Source: Bacillota bacterium
GTDB taxonomy: Bacteria; Bacillota; Sulfobacillia; RBS10-35; JAJYVN01
Length of the DNA stretch: 8,744 nt
Direction of reading: 5' to 3'
Assembly (NCBI GenBank): GCA_021791995.1
Contig: JAJYVN010000123.1
Coordinates: 1-8,744, forward strand
A program made the translations under genes and the position numbers. This document shows positions 6,473-8,744 of this stretch, piece after piece. Under the pieces are notes generated by a model. That model did not search any database. It was not told the origin of the DNA and saw only the letters and a program-made list of their open reading frames with translations. Each line of letters begins with the position of its first letter. Positions within the stretch are counted from its first letter, which is position 1.

Positions 6473-7048
6473 ATGGCACGGCTGCCCGCCGTATCCCGTT
6501 ACTTGGATGCGTTCGCTCGCGGCCAGTACTTCGAAGCCCACGAAGTACTGGAGGAACTCTGGTGGCAACGCCACTCCGATCCCTTCCTTCAGGGACTGAT
6601 TCTGTTCGCTGCCGCCTTCGTCAAGGTTGGGCAAAACAACCGCCGCGGTGCGATCCATCACTTCCAAGCAACCATTCAGTACCTCTCGCCCTTCCTACCG
6701 GTCCATGAAGGACTCCGGGTGGACCGGGTCGTGTCCCACGCTCGCCAGTCCATCGCTCTACTGACCGCAGCCCCCGCCGCGGCGAGGATCGAAGAACGGG
6801 TCGCGCCGTTTATGTTCGACCTGGTAGACGACGCGCCCGAGGAATCAAGTGGTCCCGTTGGGGTGGATCCCAATCTCCTTCACCGAACGGTGCAAGAGGC
6901 CATTGCTGATCGGTTGCGCACCGGAGATCCCGTTCACCCATCGAGTTGGGCCCCACTTGTCAAGGATGTCGCTCGGCGCCTCCATGGGACAGCTTCACGC
7001 GACACAGTGCGCCAAGCGGTGCGAGACGCGCTCCGGGGCAGGGAGTAA
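6473..7048 (+). CDS. DUF309 domain protein
   Basis: The 191-aa product begins with the DUF309 signature: RYLDAFARGQYFEAHEVLEELW (residues 9-30; key residues F20, E21, H23, E24, E27, E28, W30). The second conserved helix follows, QGLILFAAAFVKVGQNNRRGAIHHF (40-64). DUF309 proteins are small all-helical proteins whose conserved His and Glu cluster suggests metal binding; their function is not established. The domain fills roughly the first 115 residues. The remaining 75 or so (from about VDDAPEESS) are a separate helical extension with no family I recognise; its RLHGTASRDTVRQAVRDALRG resembles a small helical or DNA-binding segment, which is speculation. I chose ATG 6473; ATG 6461 is in frame but abuts the AAAGGGG ribosome site, which sits 12 nt from 6473. 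It is divergent from dnaE and 83 nt ahead of the muramidase gene. Confidence 0.85.
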   Translation: MARLPAVSRYLDAFARGQYFEAHEVLEELWWQRHSDPFLQGLILFAAAFVKVGQNNRRGAIHHFQATIQYLSPFLPVHEGLRVDRVVSHARQSIALLTAAPAAARIEERVAPFMFDLVDDAPEESSGPVGVDPNLLHRTVQEAIADRLRTGDPVHPSSWAPLVKDVARRLHGTASRDTVRQAVRDALRGRE

Positions 7049-7131
7049 CGAGAAACCGCATTTGGTCCCAACTCCAATTATACGGCAGGGGAGGCAGCGG
7101 CGCTGCGGAAGAGCTCGACGCCGCGTACATC

Positions 7132-8328
7132 GTGGTGCAAACAGGACTTGCAGTGCTTCTGCGAGAAGAAGGCCGCCATCTCCGGGGCAAACGCGTTGGT
7201 CTCCTCACCAACCAGTCCGGGGTAACCGCCGATCTGCAACGCAATATTGAGGCACTCCGTGCGGTCGGCGTCGATCTCCGGTGCCTGTATAGTCCGGAGC
7301 ACGGACTCTATGGGGAATGGACCAGGGAGGACGTTCCGAGCGGTACGGATCCGATCAGCGGACTTCCCGTGTGGAGCCTGTATGGCCCTACACGCGAGCC
7401 AACCGCTGAGATCTTGGCGGACATCGACGTTATCCTCGTCGATCTCCAGGACATCGGTACCCGATACTACACCCTCCTGAGCACCGTGGGCTATGTCATG
7501 CGAGCCGCTTCGGAGCATGGCCCCAGCGTGCTAGTCCTCGATCGTCCCAACCCCATCGGCGGCATGCTGCGAGAGGGCAACGTCCTGGAGCCGCGCTTCC
7601 GCTCCTTTGTCGGTTGGGCATCCGTTCCAGTACGACACGGCCTAACGCTCGGAGAACTGGCCCGTTTTACAAAAGCCGAGGAGGGGCTTCGCTGCGATCT
7701 GGAGGTTATTCCAATGGAAGGATGGAAGCGGTCGATGTTCTGGGGCGAGACCGGTCTGCCATGGGTTCCCCCGAGTCCCAATGCCACCGGACCGGAGATG
7801 GCTCTCCTCTACCCTGGAACCTGCCTGGTCGAGGGCACGAACCTTTCTGAAGGACGAGGCACTGCTTTTCCCTTTGCGTGGGTGGGGGCTCCCTGGATCG
7901 ACCCAGGAACATTTGCGGGCGCGCTCAATGCATTAGCTCTACCCGGCCTTCGCGCAAGACCGATCTTCTTCATCCCTACCGCCTCCAAACACGCTGGTGC
8001 CCGCTGCGGAGGTGTTGCGCTTCATGTCACCGATCCACTGCAATTCCGTCCCGTCCAAAGCGGTATCGCCCTCTTGGAAACAGCGCACAGGCTTTGGCCA
8101 CAGCACTGGCAATGGCGTGCCGACATGATGGATCGCCTGATCGGTACAGACTCGGTCCGCCTGTCGATCGACCAGAACGAACCATTCGTGCACCAATCCC
8201 TAAGTGAGCTGTGGGAGGCGGAACGGGCAGTCTTCGCGCACCGTGTTAAGCCGTATGGTTTGTATCCAGAGGACCCTTGTGGCGGAACGACTGCGGTTCT
8301 CGAGGGCGACAGCCAACAAAACGGATAG
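7132..8328 (+). CDS. namZ: Exo-beta-N-acetylmuramidase-like protein (NamZ/YbbC, DUF1343, GH171)
   Basis: The 398-aa product matches the DUF1343 family, whose characterised member is Bacillus subtilis NamZ (YbbC). That enzyme releases terminal MurNAc from peptidoglycan fragments during cell-wall recycling. Conserved blocks: LRGKRVGLLTNQSGVT (17-32), YSPEHGLYG (53-61, with E56 a likely active-site acid), LPVWSLYG (78-85), VDLQDIGTRYYT (103-114), LDRPNPIGG (136-144), then LTLGELARF, YPGTCLVEGTNLSEGRGT and a C-terminal domain. Length fits the family core. No signal peptide is visible, whereas B. subtilis YbbC is exported, so this copy may act in the cytoplasm. The start is uncertain: tandem GTG codons at 7132 and 7135 fit the family N-terminus (VQTGLAVLL), but no good ribosome site precedes them. 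A strong AGGGGAGG (7087-7094) lies too far upstream. It probably shares a transcript with the DUF309 gene. No murQ, murR or sugar transporter adjoins it in the window. Confidence 0.88.
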   Translation: MVQTGLAVLLREEGRHLRGKRVGLLTNQSGVTADLQRNIEALRAVGVDLRCLYSPEHGLYGEWTREDVPSGTDPISGLPVWSLYGPTREPTAEILADIDVILVDLQDIGTRYYTLLSTVGYVMRAASEHGPSVLVLDRPNPIGGMLREGNVLEPRFRSFVGWASVPVRHGLTLGELARFTKAEEGLRCDLEVIPMEGWKRSMFWGETGLPWVPPSPNATGPEMALLYPGTCLVEGTNLSEGRGTAFPFAWVGAPWIDPGTFAGALNALALPGLRARPIFFIPTASKHAGARCGGVALHVTDPLQFRPVQSGIALLETAHRLWPQHWQWRADMMDRLIGTDSVRLSIDQNEPFVHQSLSELWEAERAVFAHRVKPYGLYPEDPCGGTTAVLEGDSQQNG

Positions 8329-8372
8329 ATCAAGCCTCGATGAATGCTTGCGCTGCTTCGGGGGGCGGCCCA

Positions 8373-8522
8373 TCATGAGTTCATCAACCGGCGTGATACG
8401 GTGAGGATCATGCGGCCGGCGTTGAACAAGGAAGCATCACGATCTACCGCCACGCAGTCGACGAGGGTAGCCAAGATGCCATGGTATGCTCTGCACGTGT
8501 GCGTGGCTGGCCCAATCTTCAT
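8373..8522 (-). pseudogene. Possible gene remnant, thioesterase-like by eye
   Basis: A 49-codon minus-strand frame (ATG 8522 to TGA 8373) contains AYHGILATLVDCVAV and later GRMILTVS. This faintly recalls the HGG-x-LATLxD helix and following strand of PaaI-type hotdog thioesterases. The second glycine of HGG is missing, the frame is far shorter than that family (about 130-160 aa), and a stop lies just upstream (TAG, in frame). If the likeness is real it is a decayed fragment; it may equally be chance. Confidence 0.15.
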
Positions 8523-8525
8523 AAA

Positions 8526-8560
8526 CGCGCGGCACGGAGGCTATCGCATCTTGCCGCGCG
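8526..8560 (-). terminator. GC-rich 9-bp hairpin, weak terminator candidate on minus strand
   Basis: CGCGCGGCA (8526-8534) pairs exactly with TGCCGCGCG (8552-8560) around a 17-nt loop. Read on the minus strand it is followed by TTTAT, a weak U-tract, so it could end a leftward transcript entering from beyond the right edge. Read on the plus strand there is no T-run after it. Confidence 0.3.
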
Positions 8561-8744
8561 CGCTCACAAAAGGCTTACCATTACCCACAAGTCGGCATGT
8601 CGAAATATGTCGAACGATTTCGGCTCATTTTCCAGAATCTGACCCATGATTTTCCTATTTGGCGTCTAACTGCTCTCGTATGGTTATGGCGTTGGGGGAA
8701 ACGTTTCTGTGGGCTCTGCGGGAGTTGCTCTCCGCACGCCTTGG

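Larger units (their letters stand above)
8329..8744. other. Intergenic stretch to the right edge, no convincing gene
   Basis: These 416 nt follow the muramidase gene. A plus-strand frame at 8344-8649 encodes an unremarkable Arg/Ala/His-rich sequence matching no family I know. On the minus strand, 8373-8522 reads like a fragment of a protein (AYHGILATLVDC). A GC-rich hairpin lies at 8526-8560 and short repeats at 8597-8614. Composition becomes more AT-rich from about 8560. There is no clear terminator directly after the muramidase stop. A short frame beginning MVMALGETFLWALRELL opens at 8680 and runs off the edge, but has no ribosome site. Confidence 0.55.

Noticed and set aside
8680..8744. 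Start of a gene (MVMALGETFLWALRELL...) running off the right edge
   Set aside because: It is protein-like but only 21 codons are visible, with no ribosome site before either ATG. It cannot be supported from this window.
1..8744. CRISPR array, tRNA or rRNA genes
   Set aside because: No regularly spaced repeats of 20-40 nt, no cloverleaf with a TTC-arm sequence, and no rRNA sequence was seen on either strand.

Overview
The window looks like chromosomal DNA from a GC-rich bacterium. A spore-forming Bacillota (Firmicute) lineage fits best, but this is only suggested: there is a YbbC/NamZ-type muramidase, a DUF309 protein, a full-length PHP-containing DnaE, and a small cysteine-rich protein that resembles spore-surface proteins. 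No rRNA, tRNA or CRISPR array was seen.

Layout. At the left edge, on the minus strand, is the N-terminal part of an IS607-type serine recombinase (1-279). Its catalytic domain, and any tnpB, would lie outside the window. A 446-nt stretch with no convincing gene follows and carries a short repeat pair that may be an old insertion-sequence end. Next, on the plus strand, come a 203-aa protein with 17 cysteines (726-1337), an intergenic stretch with two perfect hairpins (1338-1573), and a 75-aa two-helix membrane protein (1574-1801). The latter converges on dnaE, with only 13 nt between the stop codons.

The centre is dnaE (minus strand, 6326 to 1815), the replicative DNA polymerase III alpha subunit. 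Its single reading frame is interrupted by a 322-aa in-frame intein (3129-4094). The intein sits inside the conserved motif GFN(K/R)-SHSAAY, four residues from where cyanobacterial DnaE is split by its intein. Its splicing residues look intact, but its endonuclease region shows only one poor LAGLIDADG-like block. Removing it would leave a normal-length polymerase of 1181 aa.

Divergent from dnaE, on the plus strand, lie a DUF309 protein (6473-7048) and, 83 nt later, a GH171/DUF1343 exo-beta-N-acetylmuramidase-like protein (7132-8328), probably co-transcribed. The last 416 nt hold no convincing gene. They contain a GC-rich hairpin, short repeats and a possible fragment of a decayed gene on the minus strand.

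The genes do not form one pathway. They are a replication gene, a possible cell-wall recycling pair and accessory or mobile DNA. The most unusual element is the DnaE intein. No wholly new multi-gene system was recognised.
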